The notes: a model not told the origin generated them from the sequence alone. 64,000 bases of DNA from Marinobacterium lutimaris (GCF_900108065.1 NZ_FNVQ01000001.1:558001-622000); one strand, 5' to 3'. Counted from the first letter of the stretch, positions 52,645 to 62,502 are shown. Program-made: numbers and translations.

Positions 52645-53166
52645 ATGTTACGTTCTTTTGATAATCTTCTAGGCTGGGTAGCTACCGCACTTACCCTGTC
52701 GGGTATGCTGGCTCTTCTTGGGGCGGTTCTGCTCACAGTGACGGATATACTGCTACGCCTCTTCGCCGGTTACTCAATCTCTGGCGTTGTCGACCTGACA
52801 CAGCTTGCGGTGATGTTTGCCGCTTTCTTTTCCATTCCCTACGCCTTCAAGCAGGGAAGTCACGTCTTTGTATCCTTGCTAAGCGACCAATTTGGTCCCG
52901 TAGGTCGGCAGCTGATCGAAGTTGCAGGGCTAGTGTTGGCGACCACCTTTGTGGGCTTGATCGACTGGTTTTCCTGGCAGCAGGCGATGCTGGAGCTGAG
53001 CTACGGAGATGTATCACAGACTTTGGGCATACCTAAACTTTATTACTGGATACCGCTGCTGGCGGGGATGGGGCTTTCTACACTGCTTTGTATGTCCAGG
53101 TTAATGGTCTGTCTGGCAGCCCTTTGCAGTTCAAATATGCGGCAGGGAGTTGAACATGGCGCCTGA
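52645..53166 (+). CDS. dctQ: TRAP transporter small permease, DctQ family
   Basis: A 173-residue inner-membrane protein with four predicted helices. The segment VVDLTQLAVMFAAFFSIPYAFKQGSHVFVSLL is the DctQ signature region, and SQTLGIPKLYYWIPLLAGM is the conserved third-loop and helix-four part. It forms the small membrane subunit of the TRAP complex, which uses an ion gradient. Its end overlaps the dctM start by 11 bases, so the two are translated together. Confidence 0.92.
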   Translation: MLRSFDNLLGWVATALTLSGMLALLGAVLLTVTDILLRLFAGYSISGVVDLTQLAVMFAAFFSIPYAFKQGSHVFVSLLSDQFGPVGRQLIEVAGLVLATTFVGLIDWFSWQQAMLELSYGDVSQTLGIPKLYYWIPLLAGMGLSTLLCMSRLMVCLAALCSSNMRQGVEHGA

Positions 53167-54457
53167 GATTATTGGGGTTATCGGTTTTGTATCATTGTTA
53201 TTGTTGATCGCGTTCAGGGTGCCGGTGGCGATAGCGATGGGGATAGTGGGTTTGGTCGGCGGCTATATCATCAATGGCCCCGACAGTATCGGTTTTATTT
53301 TGGGTGCGACACCGTTTGAAACGGTGTTTCCCTACGGACTATCGGTGGTGCCGCTGTTTATTTTGATGGGCGCTTTCGCAACGCATGCAGGTCTCTCCGG
53401 AAGTTTGTATAAGGCTATCTATACCTGGATCGGGCACTTTCGTGGAGGGCTGGCGATAGCAACGGTGGGGGCCTGTGGTGCCTTTGGCGCTATCTGTGGA
53501 TCGAGTTTGGCCACAGCTGCGACGATGACCAAAGTGTCGATGCCTGAGATGAGGAAGCGCGGGTACGACGAGGGGTTGGCCAGTGCCTCAATCGCCGCGG
53601 GGGGAACTCTGGGCGTACTGATCCCGCCGAGCATTATTATTATCATCTACGCCATTCTGACCGAGGCATCGATAGGCAAACTGTTCGCAGCGGCACTGTT
53701 GCCGGGGTGCCTGGCGGTCATCCTCTATATGCTCGCAATCTCGATTCGCACCTGGCTAAACCCGGCGCTGGGCCCACGAGGCGAGCGTCGCAGCTGGGGA
53801 GAGCGTATCGCTGCACTGGTAAGTATCTGGCATATCGTTCTGCTGTTTGTGCTGGTGATCGGAGGCATCTATGTTGGCTGGTTTTCGCCAACGGAAGCCG
53901 CATCCGTTGGGGTCTTCGGCGCTTTCTTCCTGGCGCTTACCGTGGGAAGGATAGGGCTGGGTACTTTCCTTGGCTGTCTTAAGGAGACCGCTGCGACATC
54001 GGGGATGATCTTTTTGATTCTAATCGGTACCGCGGTGTTCAACTTCTTCATCGAAACCACCATGCTGCCTACCCTGTTGGCAGACTGGATCGTCTCGTCT
54101 TCACTCAGTCCCATGGCAATCCTGCTATGCATACTGCTTTTCTACGTGATTCTGGGCTGTTTTATGGATTCGCTCAGCATGATTTTGTTGACGCTTCCTG
54201 TGCTGTTTCCAGTGGTGCAGGCCCTGAATTTCGATGTGATCTGGTTTGGCATCGTGGTGCTTTCGGTGGTCGAGATTGGTTTGATTACCCCTCCGGTGGG
54301 GATGAACCTCTTTGTCATTATGGCGGCCTATCCCGAGGTTAGACTGAAGTCTCTCTACCTCGGTGTCATACCCTTTTTGTTGGCGGATGTTGTGCGTGTA
54401 ACGCTGCTGATACTGTTCCCTGCGCTGACACTTTGGCTACCCTCATTGATCGTCTGA
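53156..54457 (+). CDS. dctM: TRAP transporter large permease, DctM family
   Basis: The 433-residue transport subunit with about twelve helices. Signature parts are VPLFILMGAFATHAGLSG, GACGAFGAICGSSLATAATMTKVSMPEM and GTLGVLIPPSIIIIIYAILTE, plus the C-terminal VEIGLITPPVGMNLFVI. The start at the ATG 53156 is supported by AGGGAG six bases upstream; the in-frame TTG two codons earlier is not needed. Substrate cannot be told from the permease; the adjacent GMC oxidoreductase and aldehyde dehydrogenase suggest that the imported acid or hydroxy-compound belongs to the same pathway. Confidence 0.94.
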   Translation: MAPEIIGVIGFVSLLLLIAFRVPVAIAMGIVGLVGGYIINGPDSIGFILGATPFETVFPYGLSVVPLFILMGAFATHAGLSGSLYKAIYTWIGHFRGGLAIATVGACGAFGAICGSSLATAATMTKVSMPEMRKRGYDEGLASASIAAGGTLGVLIPPSIIIIIYAILTEASIGKLFAAALLPGCLAVILYMLAISIRTWLNPALGPRGERRSWGERIAALVSIWHIVLLFVLVIGGIYVGWFSPTEAASVGVFGAFFLALTVGRIGLGTFLGCLKETAATSGMIFLILIGTAVFNFFIETTMLPTLLADWIVSSSLSPMAILLCILLFYVILGCFMDSLSMILLTLPVLFPVVQALNFDVIWFGIVVLSVVEIGLITPPVGMNLFVIMAAYPEVRLKSLYLGVIPFLLADVVRVTLLILFPALTLWLPSLIV

Positions 54458-54886
54458 TCTGCTTGTACAGATAAGCCTTCCTATCTGCTTCTGTAAGCGG
54501 GCGGCACGAGAAATACGTTACTCAGATCTCTCGTGCTGTTGCCGTCCGCTTCTCCCGTTTTTATCTGCTTGATGCCTTGTCCCAGGCCTCTTTCGCGCCT
54601 AATAACATACCTGATTCTACTGTCAGCAGGCCTTATGAGGTGGCATATGTCTGGCGCATACAATCAAGGAAAAATGGCGCTGGAAGGCGAGCCGTAAAAC
54701 TTGTGCTGCGTATACTGAATTTCATTGCAAGTTTTAGTATGTGCCTTACGCCAAAAAATCTTGTGATAGAGCTTTGGAGCGGTCGCGGAAAATGGATCGT
54801 CTTTTAAGTTCAGTTAATGGCACGTCAGCCAACCAAATGTGCGTTAGTAAAAGTACATGAGTATCAAATAATTATAAGGAGTTATC
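54458..54886. other. Spacer between dctM and the GMC oxidoreductase gene
   Basis: A 429-base stretch without a convincing gene. Near its start the inverted repeat GCACGAGA / TCTCGTGC (54504-54511 and 54529-54536, 17-base loop) may form a terminator-like hairpin, though no T-run follows. The last 100 bases are AT-rich and probably carry the promoter of the oxidoreductase gene. Confidence 0.5.
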
Positions 54887-56587
54887 ATGACTGACTACAT
54901 TATCATCGGGGCTGGGTCAGCAGGTAGCGTGCTTGCTAATCGCTTATCAGAAGATCCAAGTATTAATGTGACATTGATCGAGGCGGGTGGCTGGGATAAA
55001 AGCCCATTTATCCATATGCCGGCAGGGTATTTTAGACTCATGCAAACCGGTCAGCTGGATTGGGGTTATCACACGGTGCCTCAGCGTCATGTTAATAACC
55101 GTTCAATGTTTATCCCGCGAGCGAAATCGATCGGTGGCTGTACCACTGTTAATGGCATGATCTATACCCGCGGTGACCAGACCGATTACGATGCCTGGGC
55201 TGCGATGGGAAATAGGGGATGGAGCTATGATGAGGTTCTCCCTTATTTTCGCAAAGCGGAAACCTGGGCTGGCGGAGCAACACCAGTGCATGGTGGGCAC
55301 GGGCCGCTAAAAACAAGCCGTTTTGGCATTAAAAACCCGGTTGCAAAGGCGTTCATTGAAGCGGGTGTCCAGATGGGCTTCCCCTATAATGATGACCTGA
55401 ATGGTGGTCGTCAGGAAGGTTTGGGCCCCTGTGACAGCACCGTCGCTGACGGTATCCGCTCCAGTGTTTCTCGCTGCTATATCTCGAATATCAAAAATCG
55501 AAACAACCTTAATGTCATCACCAAGGCGCTCGTGTCGCGCATCTTGATCGAAAATGGTCGGGCTGTTGGTGTTGAATATATCCAGGGAAATTCTACCAAA
55601 AAGATAATGGCCTCCAAGGAGGTTATTCTGTCTGGCGGTACGTTTAATTCCCCGCATGTTCTGCAGATGTCTGGCATCGGTGACCCGAGGCATTTGCAAC
55701 AGATTGGCGTCAAGGTTGAGCATGATCTGCCGGGTGTTGGCCAGAACCTTCAGGATCACACCGGCTGCGGTCTCAAGATTCGCCTCACCAAACCTCTGTC
55801 GATGTTGAAATACCTCTCCCCCTGGCAGACGGCCCTTGCCGGTGCCGAGTACCTCCTCAATAAGACCGGTCCCTGCTCCTATCATGGCGTTGAAGCCTGT
55901 GCGTTCCTCAGTACGCGGGAGGGCTTGGTTGCACCAAATATCCAGTGGCACATGAACATGGTTATGTACGAAGACCATGGCCGCAAGATCATCTGGGAAG
56001 AGGGGGTCATGCCTTACTTCAACCTCTCCCGTCCGGCGAGTCGCGGCACGGTTCTGGCGAGCTCCGCTGATCCTACCGCGCTGCCCGAGATCGACCCGAA
56101 TTTCTTCTCTGAACATGACGACCTGGTTCAGATGCGCGAGGCCCTGCGCCTGTCCCGTGACATCGTCGCTCAATCCGCCTTCGATGATTTCAGGGGAGAA
56201 GAGTACGGACCCGGCAAGCAGGCGCAGTCCGATGCCGAAATTGACGAGTATATCCGGCAGAAGTGTGAAAGCGTTTATCACCCGGTCGGTACCTGCAAGA
56301 TGGGTTCTGACGAGATGGCGGTGGTTGATGACCAGCTGCGTGTCCATGGCATTGAAGGGCTGCGCGTTATCGATGCGTCCGTCATGCCGACGCTCCCCAG
56401 CGGTAATACCAATGCTCCGACAATCATGATTGCAGAGAAGGCGAGCGATCTCATTCTCGGAAAAACGATGGATACCAGTCGGGATGCAATGATGAATCCG
56501 CCCACCCGAGGCGCCGTCGCCGAAGCTCAGCGTCAGACTGCTATGGCTGCATTCCTGCGTGAGCGGGAAACGCATACCGTTTCTTAA
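54887..56587 (+). CDS. GMC family FAD-dependent alcohol oxidoreductase
   Basis: A 566-residue flavoenzyme of the choline dehydrogenase/AlkJ group that oxidises alcohols to aldehydes. The N-terminal FAD motif [15 protein letters not shown], the second GMC signature [17 protein letters not shown], the catalytic His in [10 protein letters not shown] and the Asn/His-pair region in [17 protein letters not shown] are intact. No signal peptide is present. AAGGAG precedes the ATG. It lies 120 bases before an aldehyde dehydrogenase gene on the same strand, forming a typical alcohol-to-acid pair. The sequence is close to AlkJ-like enzymes and not specifically BetA, so choline is not assumed. The C-terminal tail of about 35 residues is longer than usual. 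Confidence 0.92.
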   Translation: MTDYIIIGAGSAGSVLANRLSEDPSINVTLIEAGGWDKSPFIHMPAGYFRLMQTGQLDWGYHTVPQRHVNNRSMFIPRAKSIGGCTTVNGMIYTRGDQTDYDAWAAMGNRGWSYDEVLPYFRKAETWAGGATPVHGGHGPLKTSRFGIKNPVAKAFIEAGVQMGFPYNDDLNGGRQEGLGPCDSTVADGIRSSVSRCYISNIKNRNNLNVITKALVSRILIENGRAVGVEYIQGNSTKKIMASKEVILSGGTFNSPHVLQMSGIGDPRHLQQIGVKVEHDLPGVGQNLQDHTGCGLKIRLTKPLSMLKYLSPWQTALAGAEYLLNKTGPCSYHGVEACAFLSTREGLVAPNIQWHMNMVMYEDHGRKIIWEEGVMPYFNLSRPASRGTVLASSADPTALPEIDPNFFSEHDDLVQMREALRLSRDIVAQSAFDDFRGEEYGPGKQAQSDAEIDEYIRQKCESVYHPVGTCKMGSDEMAVVDDQLRVHGIEGLRVIDASVMPTLPSGNTNAPTIMIAEKASDLILGKTMDTSRDAMMNPPTRGAVAEAQRQTAMAAFLRERETHTVS

Positions 56588-56707
56588 ACAGGCCGCAATT
56601 AGCGTTGAGGTTTGCGCCTTGTTGGTTCTTACGGTGGGTCATCAGGCCGGTCTCAATGTTCACAGTACCTGGATACGCCCCTAAAAACTGAATGCGAAGA
56701 GTGTGAT

Positions 56708-58225
56708 ATGAACCAGATATTTACTTTTGACAATCCGCTGGCTGGTATTTCTGATGTAGCGAAGCAGTTTCTTGCACGTAAACACAGCCTTTTTATCAAC
56801 GGTAAATGGGAAGCGCCGGTTAACGGCGGCACCCGGAATGTAGAAGATCCGGCAACCGGACAGATTATCTCCACCATGGCAGAGGGTGATGCGGCCGATA
56901 TCGACATCGCTGTCCGCTCGGCGCGCAAAGCGTTTGAAGACAGCGAGTGGAGCCGGATGTCCACCAACGACCGGGCCAAGATCGTTTGGAGAATCGGTGA
57001 ACTGATCGATGAGAACGCGCAGGAACTGGCAGAGCTGGAAACGCTGGACGAGGGCTCTCCGTTCGGTATCTGTAAGAACTTCTACGTCAAGTTGGCGGCG
57101 GACCATTTCCGCTACTACGCCGGTTGGGCGAATAAACTGACCGGGAGCACAGTGCCAACCAATATGGCGGGCCAGTGGCACAGCTATACGCTTCGCGAGC
57201 CTGTTGGCGTGGTCGGCCAGATTATTCCCTGGAACGTGCCTCTGCTGATGGCGGCCTGGAAGGTGTCTCCTGCTCTGGCCGCGGGCTGTACCATCGTTTT
57301 GAAGCCAGCGGAAGATACTCCGCTGACGGCGCTGCGCTTTGCCGAGATCTGTCGTGAAGCCGGGTTGCCGGATGGCGTGCTTAACGTTGTTACCGGTGCA
57401 GGAGCCGCAGGTCAGGCTCTGGTTGATCATCCGGATGTCGATAAGATTGCATTCACCGGCAGTACCGAGACGGGTAAAGCGATCGTACGAGCGGCGGCCT
57501 CAAACCTGAAGCGTGTAAGTCTGGAGCTGGGTGGTAAGAGCCCGGTCATCGTCTTCCCCGATGCGGATCTGGAAAAAGCCATTCCGGGTGTTGCCCAAGC
57601 CGTAATGTTCAACAGCGGTCAGGCCTGTACTGCCGGATCACGTCTCTATATCCTTGAGGATATCTATGACGAGGTGGTCGCCGGTGTTGCTGAATATACC
57701 TCTTCACTGAAGCTCGGCCACGGCCTTGATCCGAACACCAACATGGGGCCTTTGATTTCGGCGCGTCAGCACGCCCGTGTCAGCAGCCTGCTGCAGTCTG
57801 GGATCGATGAAGGCGCGAAGGTGATGCAGGGCGATGTGGAGATGCCGGGTAGCGAAGGTTACTTTATCCGTCCGACCGTGCTGGCCGATGTTAACTCCAG
57901 CATGAAGGTTTATCACGAAGAGATCTTCGGCCCTGTTATCTGCGCCATGAAGTTTGACTCCGGTGATATGAAGGGGCTCGTTCAGGAGGCCAATAACTCG
58001 TCATACGGTCTGGCTGCCAGTATCTGGACCCGTGACCTGAGTATCGCTCACCAGATGGCCGCCAAGGTGCGTGCAGGCGTCGTTTGGGTAAACAACCACA
58101 ACCAGACCGATGCGGCATTGCCGTTCGGTGGCTACAAGCAATCTGGCTGGGGTCGCGAGATGGGTCTCGCCGGTCTCGAGCAGTACACCGAAAACAAATC
58201 GGTCGGTGTTTACCTGGGCGAGTAA
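56708..58225 (+). CDS. NAD(P)-dependent aldehyde dehydrogenase
   Basis: A 505-residue enzyme that oxidises aldehydes to acids. Catalytic Cys in NSGQACTAGSRLY, general base Glu in SLELGGKSPVIVF, cofactor motif FTGSTETGKAI and the PWNVPLLMAAWKVSPALAAG segment are present. It resembles betaine-aldehyde or phenylacetaldehyde dehydrogenases (ALDH1/2-like). The ATG at 56708 gives the normal length; the frame is open for 32 more codons without homology. It follows the GMC oxidoreductase gene and probably handles the aldehyde made by it. An FeaR-like AraC regulator in the same region fits this type of pathway. Confidence 0.93.
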   Translation: MNQIFTFDNPLAGISDVAKQFLARKHSLFINGKWEAPVNGGTRNVEDPATGQIISTMAEGDAADIDIAVRSARKAFEDSEWSRMSTNDRAKIVWRIGELIDENAQELAELETLDEGSPFGICKNFYVKLAADHFRYYAGWANKLTGSTVPTNMAGQWHSYTLREPVGVVGQIIPWNVPLLMAAWKVSPALAAGCTIVLKPAEDTPLTALRFAEICREAGLPDGVLNVVTGAGAAGQALVDHPDVDKIAFTGSTETGKAIVRAAASNLKRVSLELGGKSPVIVFPDADLEKAIPGVAQAVMFNSGQACTAGSRLYILEDIYDEVVAGVAEYTSSLKLGHGLDPNTNMGPLISARQHARVSSLLQSGIDEGAKVMQGDVEMPGSEGYFIRPTVLADVNSSMKVYHEEIFGPVICAMKFDSGDMKGLVQEANNSSYGLAASIWTRDLSIAHQMAAKVRAGVVWVNNHNQTDAALPFGGYKQSGWGREMGLAGLEQYTENKSVGVYLGE

Positions 58226-58463
58226 ATATCTCCCCAATATAGGCCGTGGTGGTCATCATGTCGTCGGGGTAAACCGCGGCGCTTGATGCCCACTGCGTAT
58301 TTCCGGTTCCTGCGGCACCAATCCATCCAAATGAGGAATAAAAGACGATCAAGGACCGAGTTCCTGGTGATTGATGCTGCGTCCATGCAGCGCTGAAGCT
58401 CTGTTTTGAGCTCCCAAAGGCTGACCTGAATAACGATAAAAAAGACACTTTTGGAGATACAAC

Positions 58464-59573
58464 ATGACCCATCCCAAGAAAAAGCTGTTCTTGCGTATAA
58501 ACCGAAGCCTGGTGGCCGCTGTGCCGATGGTTGCGACGGTGTATGCCGGCACGGTGATGGCCAATCAGACACCGGCAAATATGCAGGACGGGGCCGACAT
58601 CACAGCGATGTGCGGTACTAAACCGATGAAAGTGGGTCTTTCGGACGGTTATGGTGGTAATACCTGGCGTCGTATAGCACTTGCCGAGCTAGAGGATGAG
58701 CTAAGCAAATGCCCTAACGTTGAAAAGATCATGTATACCAACGCCAACGGAAACCAGCAGAAAGCAAAATCTGATATCAATAGCATGGTCGCGCAAGGTG
58801 TTGATCTGCTGCTCGTTTTTCCTGACTTCGGGGCGGCTCAGTTGCCGGCCATGCGTTCTGCGACGAAGTACGATGTGACCGTTGTACCCTACTTGGCCAA
58901 AATAGGCGGCAAGCCCGGTAAGGATTACAGCGCAAACGTATATGAAGACACCTATCAGATGGCACAAGTCTGGGCTGACTGGTACGGCAAAAACCTTAAA
59001 ACCGGTAACGTCGTCATGCTTGGTGGCAGTGCTGGGGCCAGCTCCTCACAGAATTTCTTTGATGGCTTCAGAGATGGTTTGGCCAAATATCCGGGTCTCA
59101 ACCTCATCGAGGACAACTACATCGTTACAAACTGGAATCCCGTTGACGCACAAAAGGCGGTCAGTGGTTTGATTGCGAAATATCCGGATATCGATGGCAT
59201 CGCCACTGACTTTGGCGTGACCGCCACCTCGGTCGTGAAGGCCTACGAGCAGGCCGGACTGGAGGTGCCGGCATTGGCGACCAATGCAAGTAATAACGAG
59301 CTGAACTGCAAATACCTCGATAAAAAGTCAAAGGGAGAGGGGTTCTCCTATTTCTCGCTTGACGGCACAACCTCAACAGTGCGCTTTGCTGCGCGTCGTG
59401 CGGTTGCCAATTTTCAGGGAACGGAAAATTCAGAACCTCTAAGCGTGATGCCGTTTGTTTACGCGGATAGTGCTGCTGGCATTGATCCTAAATGCAGCAA
59501 AGACGCCCCTCTGGATGCGGACCTGTCATCCAGCCTTCCGCCCGAAAAGCTTAATGAAATCTTCGTGAAATAA
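58464..59573 (+). CDS. Ribose-type sugar ABC transporter substrate-binding protein
   Basis: A 369-residue periplasmic binding protein with signal peptide (RSLVAAVPMVATVYAGTVMA). The two-lobe fold of the RbsB/peripla_BP_4 class is shown by NQQKAKSDINSMVAQGVDLLLVFP, NVVMLGGSAGASSSQNFFDGFRDGL and YPDIDGIATDFGVTATSVVKAYEQAG. Four cysteines occur (TAMCGTKP, SKCPNVE, NELNCKY, DPKCSKD), probably forming disulphides in the periplasm, which is uncommon in this class. It has no permease or ATPase gene beside it; the ribose-type importer at 44623-48107, about 10 kb away, lacks a binding protein, so the two likely work together. TTTTGGAGA precedes the ATG. Confidence 0.9.
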   Translation: MTHPKKKLFLRINRSLVAAVPMVATVYAGTVMANQTPANMQDGADITAMCGTKPMKVGLSDGYGGNTWRRIALAELEDELSKCPNVEKIMYTNANGNQQKAKSDINSMVAQGVDLLLVFPDFGAAQLPAMRSATKYDVTVVPYLAKIGGKPGKDYSANVYEDTYQMAQVWADWYGKNLKTGNVVMLGGSAGASSSQNFFDGFRDGLAKYPGLNLIEDNYIVTNWNPVDAQKAVSGLIAKYPDIDGIATDFGVTATSVVKAYEQAGLEVPALATNASNNELNCKYLDKKSKGEGFSYFSLDGTTSTVRFAARRAVANFQGTENSEPLSVMPFVYADSAAGIDPKCSKDAPLDADLSSSLPPEKLNEIFVK

Positions 59574-59586
59574 TTCCAGGCGATCA

Positions 59587-59621
59587 GATAAGGCGATATT
59601 TATAAAATATTGCCTTATCTT
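59587..59621 (+). terminator. Strong hairpin after the binding-protein gene
   Basis: Fifteen-pair stem GATAAGGCGATATTT / AAATATTGCCTTATC (one G-U pair) with a 3-base loop, 13 bases after the stop codon. Only a short T-tail follows, so it may also serve to stabilise the 3' end of the transcript. Confidence 0.7.
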
Positions 59622-59825
59622 CCAAACACTAATTCTCATGCTGGTCAGATCTATTTATGGCCATCTGCAGATGAATATAAAACATCCTGCCCAGTCAGAA
59701 AATTTTCTCCTCATTTCACCCTGAAAGTTCTGCTAACGCCTGCAACCGGATTCGTAGTTACGAAGCCAGGAGACGCGCAGTAACGATATGAACTCTTCCT
59801 TGCAAAGATTTAACAGGATCTCGAT

Positions 59826-60836
59826 ATGACGAAACAGAAGCATATAAAACTCAGCGTTCTCGATCTGGCGCCGATCACTGAAGGAAGCACGCCGGCGGAA
59901 TCCTTGGCTCGGTCGGTGGAGCTTGCACAGTTGGCTGAAGCTCTGGGATACACCCGATACTGGGTTGCGGAACACCACAATATAGTGGATGTTGCCTGCG
60001 CCGCCACAGGTATCGTTATCAGCCATATCGCCGCACATACACAGAAAATCCGGGTTGGTTCCGGTGGCATCATGCTGCCTAATCACGCGCCGTACATGGT
60101 GGCAGAACAGTTCGGGACCCTGGCGGCTCTGCACCCGGACAGGATTGACCTGGGAGTGGGGCGTGCACCCGGAAGTGACTATGCCACCGCTCGAGCACTG
60201 CGGCGTGAGAGCTCTACTCGTGAAGATGAGTTTCCGAGAATGCTGGATGAGCTGCGCCATTTCCTCGCGCCCAGCACACCGAATCAATCCGTAACCGCAA
60301 TTCCCGGGGCGGGTTCCGATCTGCAACTCTGGCTGCTGGGTTCAAGCCTGTATGGCGCCAGGTTAGCGGCTTATCTGGGGCTCCCTTTCGTGTTTGCAGC
60401 ACACTTTGCACCGGCCCATATGCAGGAAGCATTGGATAGCTATCGACAGGCTTTCAGGCCTTCGGAGCAGCTGCGGTCGCCCTATGTGGTTGTGTGTGTC
60501 AATGCAGTGGTGGCCGAGACACAGGGAGAGGCGGACAAGCTCGCAACAACCGAGTATCAGAAGTTCCTGGGTTTGATCCGTGGCAACCGCTTCCCTCTGC
60601 CTGCTCCTGTGCAATCGATGGATAGGCTTTGGGCCGACCATGAAAAAGCACAGGTTCAGCATATGCTGGGTGAATCGATTCACGCTGATCCCATAACAGC
60701 AGAAGAGCGTCTAAGGGATTTGATTGACCGGACAGGCGCAGATGAAGTGATGGTCAATTCCTGGATATATGACCACAAAGCCAGGCTGGACTCATACAGG
60801 TTTCTCTATAATGCCATAAGAGAAATTAACAAATGA
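59826..60836 (+). CDS. LLM-class flavin-dependent monooxygenase (luciferase-like, MsnO8 type)
   Basis: A 336-residue TIM-barrel flavoprotein of luciferase family group 1. Marks are LSVLDLAPITEGSTPAESL at the N-terminus, YWVAEHHNI, IRVGSGGIMLPNHAPYMVAEQFGTLAAL and IDLGVGRAPG. Such proteins use reduced FMN and oxygen, or act on F420 in other phyla; the natural substrate of this group is not known. AGGATC precedes the ATG. It is a single gene between two hairpins. A reduced-flavin supplier could be the OYE-like protein 2.5 kb downstream, but that is conjecture. Confidence 0.9.
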   Translation: MTKQKHIKLSVLDLAPITEGSTPAESLARSVELAQLAEALGYTRYWVAEHHNIVDVACAATGIVISHIAAHTQKIRVGSGGIMLPNHAPYMVAEQFGTLAALHPDRIDLGVGRAPGSDYATARALRRESSTREDEFPRMLDELRHFLAPSTPNQSVTAIPGAGSDLQLWLLGSSLYGARLAAYLGLPFVFAAHFAPAHMQEALDSYRQAFRPSEQLRSPYVVVCVNAVVAETQGEADKLATTEYQKFLGLIRGNRFPLPAPVQSMDRLWADHEKAQVQHMLGESIHADPITAEERLRDLIDRTGADEVMVNSWIYDHKARLDSYRFLYNAIREINK

Positions 60837-60856
60837 TAGTTGGCTGATTTAAAATT

Positions 60857-60893
60857 AAAAAAACATTGAACGAGATTAATATCTCGTTCAATG
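60857..60893 (-). terminator. Terminator of the DoxX-like gene
   Basis: Perfect 13-bp stem CATTGAACGAGAT / ATCTCGTTCAATG with a 4-base loop. On the minus strand it is followed by TTTTTTTAATTTT. It may also stop the convergent monooxygenase transcript, though no T-run lies on that side. Confidence 0.9.
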
Positions 60894-60966
60894 AAAAGGC
60901 GGGGCGTATGAAATCAGTTTACGATAAATAATTTAAACGATATTTAACGTATTTGCTAGTTTTTAT

Positions 60967-61449
60967 TTACAAGGAAGCTAATTGATTTTTTATGCCGCTC
61001 TTGTGGTTTTCTCTACGATTTAAAAATATGAAAAGTGACAAGGTTAATAGTGCAATATTCAATGGGACCACGCTTGGCTCCCCGATAGTGAGGTGGTAAC
61101 AGATCGCTACTATTTGCTTCGAGGCGCAGCCCAGTGCGGCAATTGCCAAGAGCCTAGGGAGCTTGTGAAGTACAAGGCCGTAAAGAAAAAATCTATGTAA
61201 AACAAAGCTGTTAAGCACGAACGGCAAGAGAATTCCCAGGCCGCCAGCGATATCAACAATGCCCAGCGAACGTGTAAACCATACCGGATGACTGCCTGCC
61301 CAGGGGAGTACCCGGGCCATTTCGGCAACGGGCATTAGCAGTTCAATAATACCTATAGCAAGAAAGATAGAGGAAACAAGGCCGACTGCTAGCCACAGAG
61401 ACGTTTTGTATATATTGCGTTGAATATGCTTCTTCCAATAAGCTGACAT
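60967..61449 (-). CDS. DoxX-like integral membrane protein
   Basis: A 160-residue protein with four predicted helices, including LWLAVGLVSSIFLAIGIIELLMP, and the FTRSLGIVDIAGGLGILLPF segment typical of DoxX-like families. The ATG at 61449 has AGGAG at ideal distance; the 14-codon upstream extension lacks such a site. DoxX relatives are tied to thiosulfate oxidation or redox stress in some organisms, but for this subgroup the role is unknown. The gene is expressed alone: it has its own terminator, and the upstream EthD gene ends in another one. Confidence 0.8.
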   Translation of the reverse strand: MSAYWKKHIQRNIYKTSLWLAVGLVSSIFLAIGIIELLMPVAEMARVLPWAGSHPVWFTRSLGIVDIAGGLGILLPFVLNSFVLHRFFLYGLVLHKLPRLLAIAALGCASKQIVAICYHLTIGEPSVVPLNIALLTLSLFIFLNRRENHKSGIKNQLASL

Positions 61450-61683
61450 TATTATCTCCTGATAAACTAAGATTTTCGTTTTAATATCCATTTAATGATT
61501 ATGGATATTAAATTTCTATTACCAGGAGCGCTCTACTCGGAACGCCAACTTTATTTGCTTGTGCTGGCCAGCCCTGAGGATGGAAATTAAATACGTTACC
61601 TTTAAATAAGTTGCTTTGAAGCACGCTGCGTGACTCAGCCGAATAGCTGGTATGTAATACCTGATAGCCGCGTTACAGGAGCT

Positions 61684-61716
61684 AAAAAGGGGACGGCTGT
61701 TTACTAGCCGTACCCC
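61684..61716 (-). terminator. Terminator of the EthD/OYE unit
   Basis: On the minus strand GGGG(t)ACGGCT / AGCCGTCCCC with a 7-base loop and one bulge, followed by TTTTT, about 30 bases after the stop of the EthD gene. The rest of the spacer 61450-61683 is non-coding and AT-rich, with nothing recognised. Confidence 0.85.
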
Positions 61717-61748
61717 CGTCCGTTGCCATGAACTTGTTCATGGCTTCC

Positions 61749-62441
61749 TTAAATAATGTTGTCTGTTTCGACAAAGAACGGCGTGATTTCGTCAAGAAAT
61801 TCCAGTGCGTGTTGCTGAGTGCGCGTCACGATATCACTGGCATAGAGCTTTGCCGCTTCTTCTTTATTCCGGAACCAGAACTCGACAATCCCATCGAACG
61901 GCACATCGTCATAATCTGCGCTGTCGGTGCGGGAGTTGTAATAGCGGTCAATGACAAGATTCTGTGTATAGCCCAGTACATTGGGCCACTGGGATACCCA
62001 CTCAGCGTGTTTGACGAGCCATTCATGGCGGAATTCTTCGGGGGAGATTCCCGGCAGCCGCTTCAGCAGCGTCATACGCTTGATGTAGGGCTGGTCGCCG
62101 AGGTTAAGTGGAACGACCGTATGCTTTTCACAAATCGCTAATCGAAGATCATCCAGAAACGCATTTTCATCGGATACGGCATTTGCAAAAGCGCTGGAGT
62201 CGATCGCGCTTTTCATCGCTTCCAGACTGTCGAACTGTAGCTCCGAGAAGCCATCTAGATCCCAGCCACCGCGTGTATGATCAATGCCGAAATGCTCTTT
62301 ATCGGTTACTCGATGCTGGTCGTACTGTTTTAACCCGGGGAATTGAGCCGCCAGAGGTCCATGCGATTTTTTCCAGTGTTCGTTGAACGTGGTTGAGGTC
62401 ATACCGGCTTTGCGTTTTAGTAGCCCAAAGCGACTTATCAT
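61749..62441 (-). CDS. Tandem EthD-domain protein
   Basis: A 230-residue cytoplasmic protein with two ferredoxin-like dimeric alpha-beta barrel repeats of the EthD type. Repeat one is LLKRKAGMTSTTFNEHWKKSHG with AQFPGLKQYDQHRV; repeat two is LLKRLPGISPEEFRHEWLVKHAEW with PNVLGYTQNLVIDR. Both keep the F/WxxxW-H pattern. EthD domains occur in pathways for ethers, polyketides and aromatics, where they act as isomerases, decarboxylases or binding modules. A fused pair makes an internal pseudo-dimer. The ATG at 62441 has AGGAG upstream. Together with the OYE gene, 61 bases upstream, it forms a two-gene unit. Confidence 0.85.
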   Translation of the reverse strand: MISRFGLLKRKAGMTSTTFNEHWKKSHGPLAAQFPGLKQYDQHRVTDKEHFGIDHTRGGWDLDGFSELQFDSLEAMKSAIDSSAFANAVSDENAFLDDLRLAICEKHTVVPLNLGDQPYIKRMTLLKRLPGISPEEFRHEWLVKHAEWVSQWPNVLGYTQNLVIDRYYNSRTDSADYDDVPFDGIVEFWFRNKEEAAKLYASDIVTRTQQHALEFLDEITPFFVETDNII

Positions 62442-62502
62442 TTTTATTCTCCTGTTTGGATAGTCAGTGGGGGATTTGTCTGCGACAGCCAGGCAGCAGA
62501 CT

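Noticed and set aside
55307-56575. 422-codon open frame opposite the GMC oxidoreductase
   Set aside because: Antisense shadow; the GMC gene has all its motifs.
54887-58225. Choline to glycine betaine pathway (betA-betB)
   Set aside because: The GMC and aldehyde dehydrogenase are only family-level matches; there is no betI regulator or choline transporter beside them.
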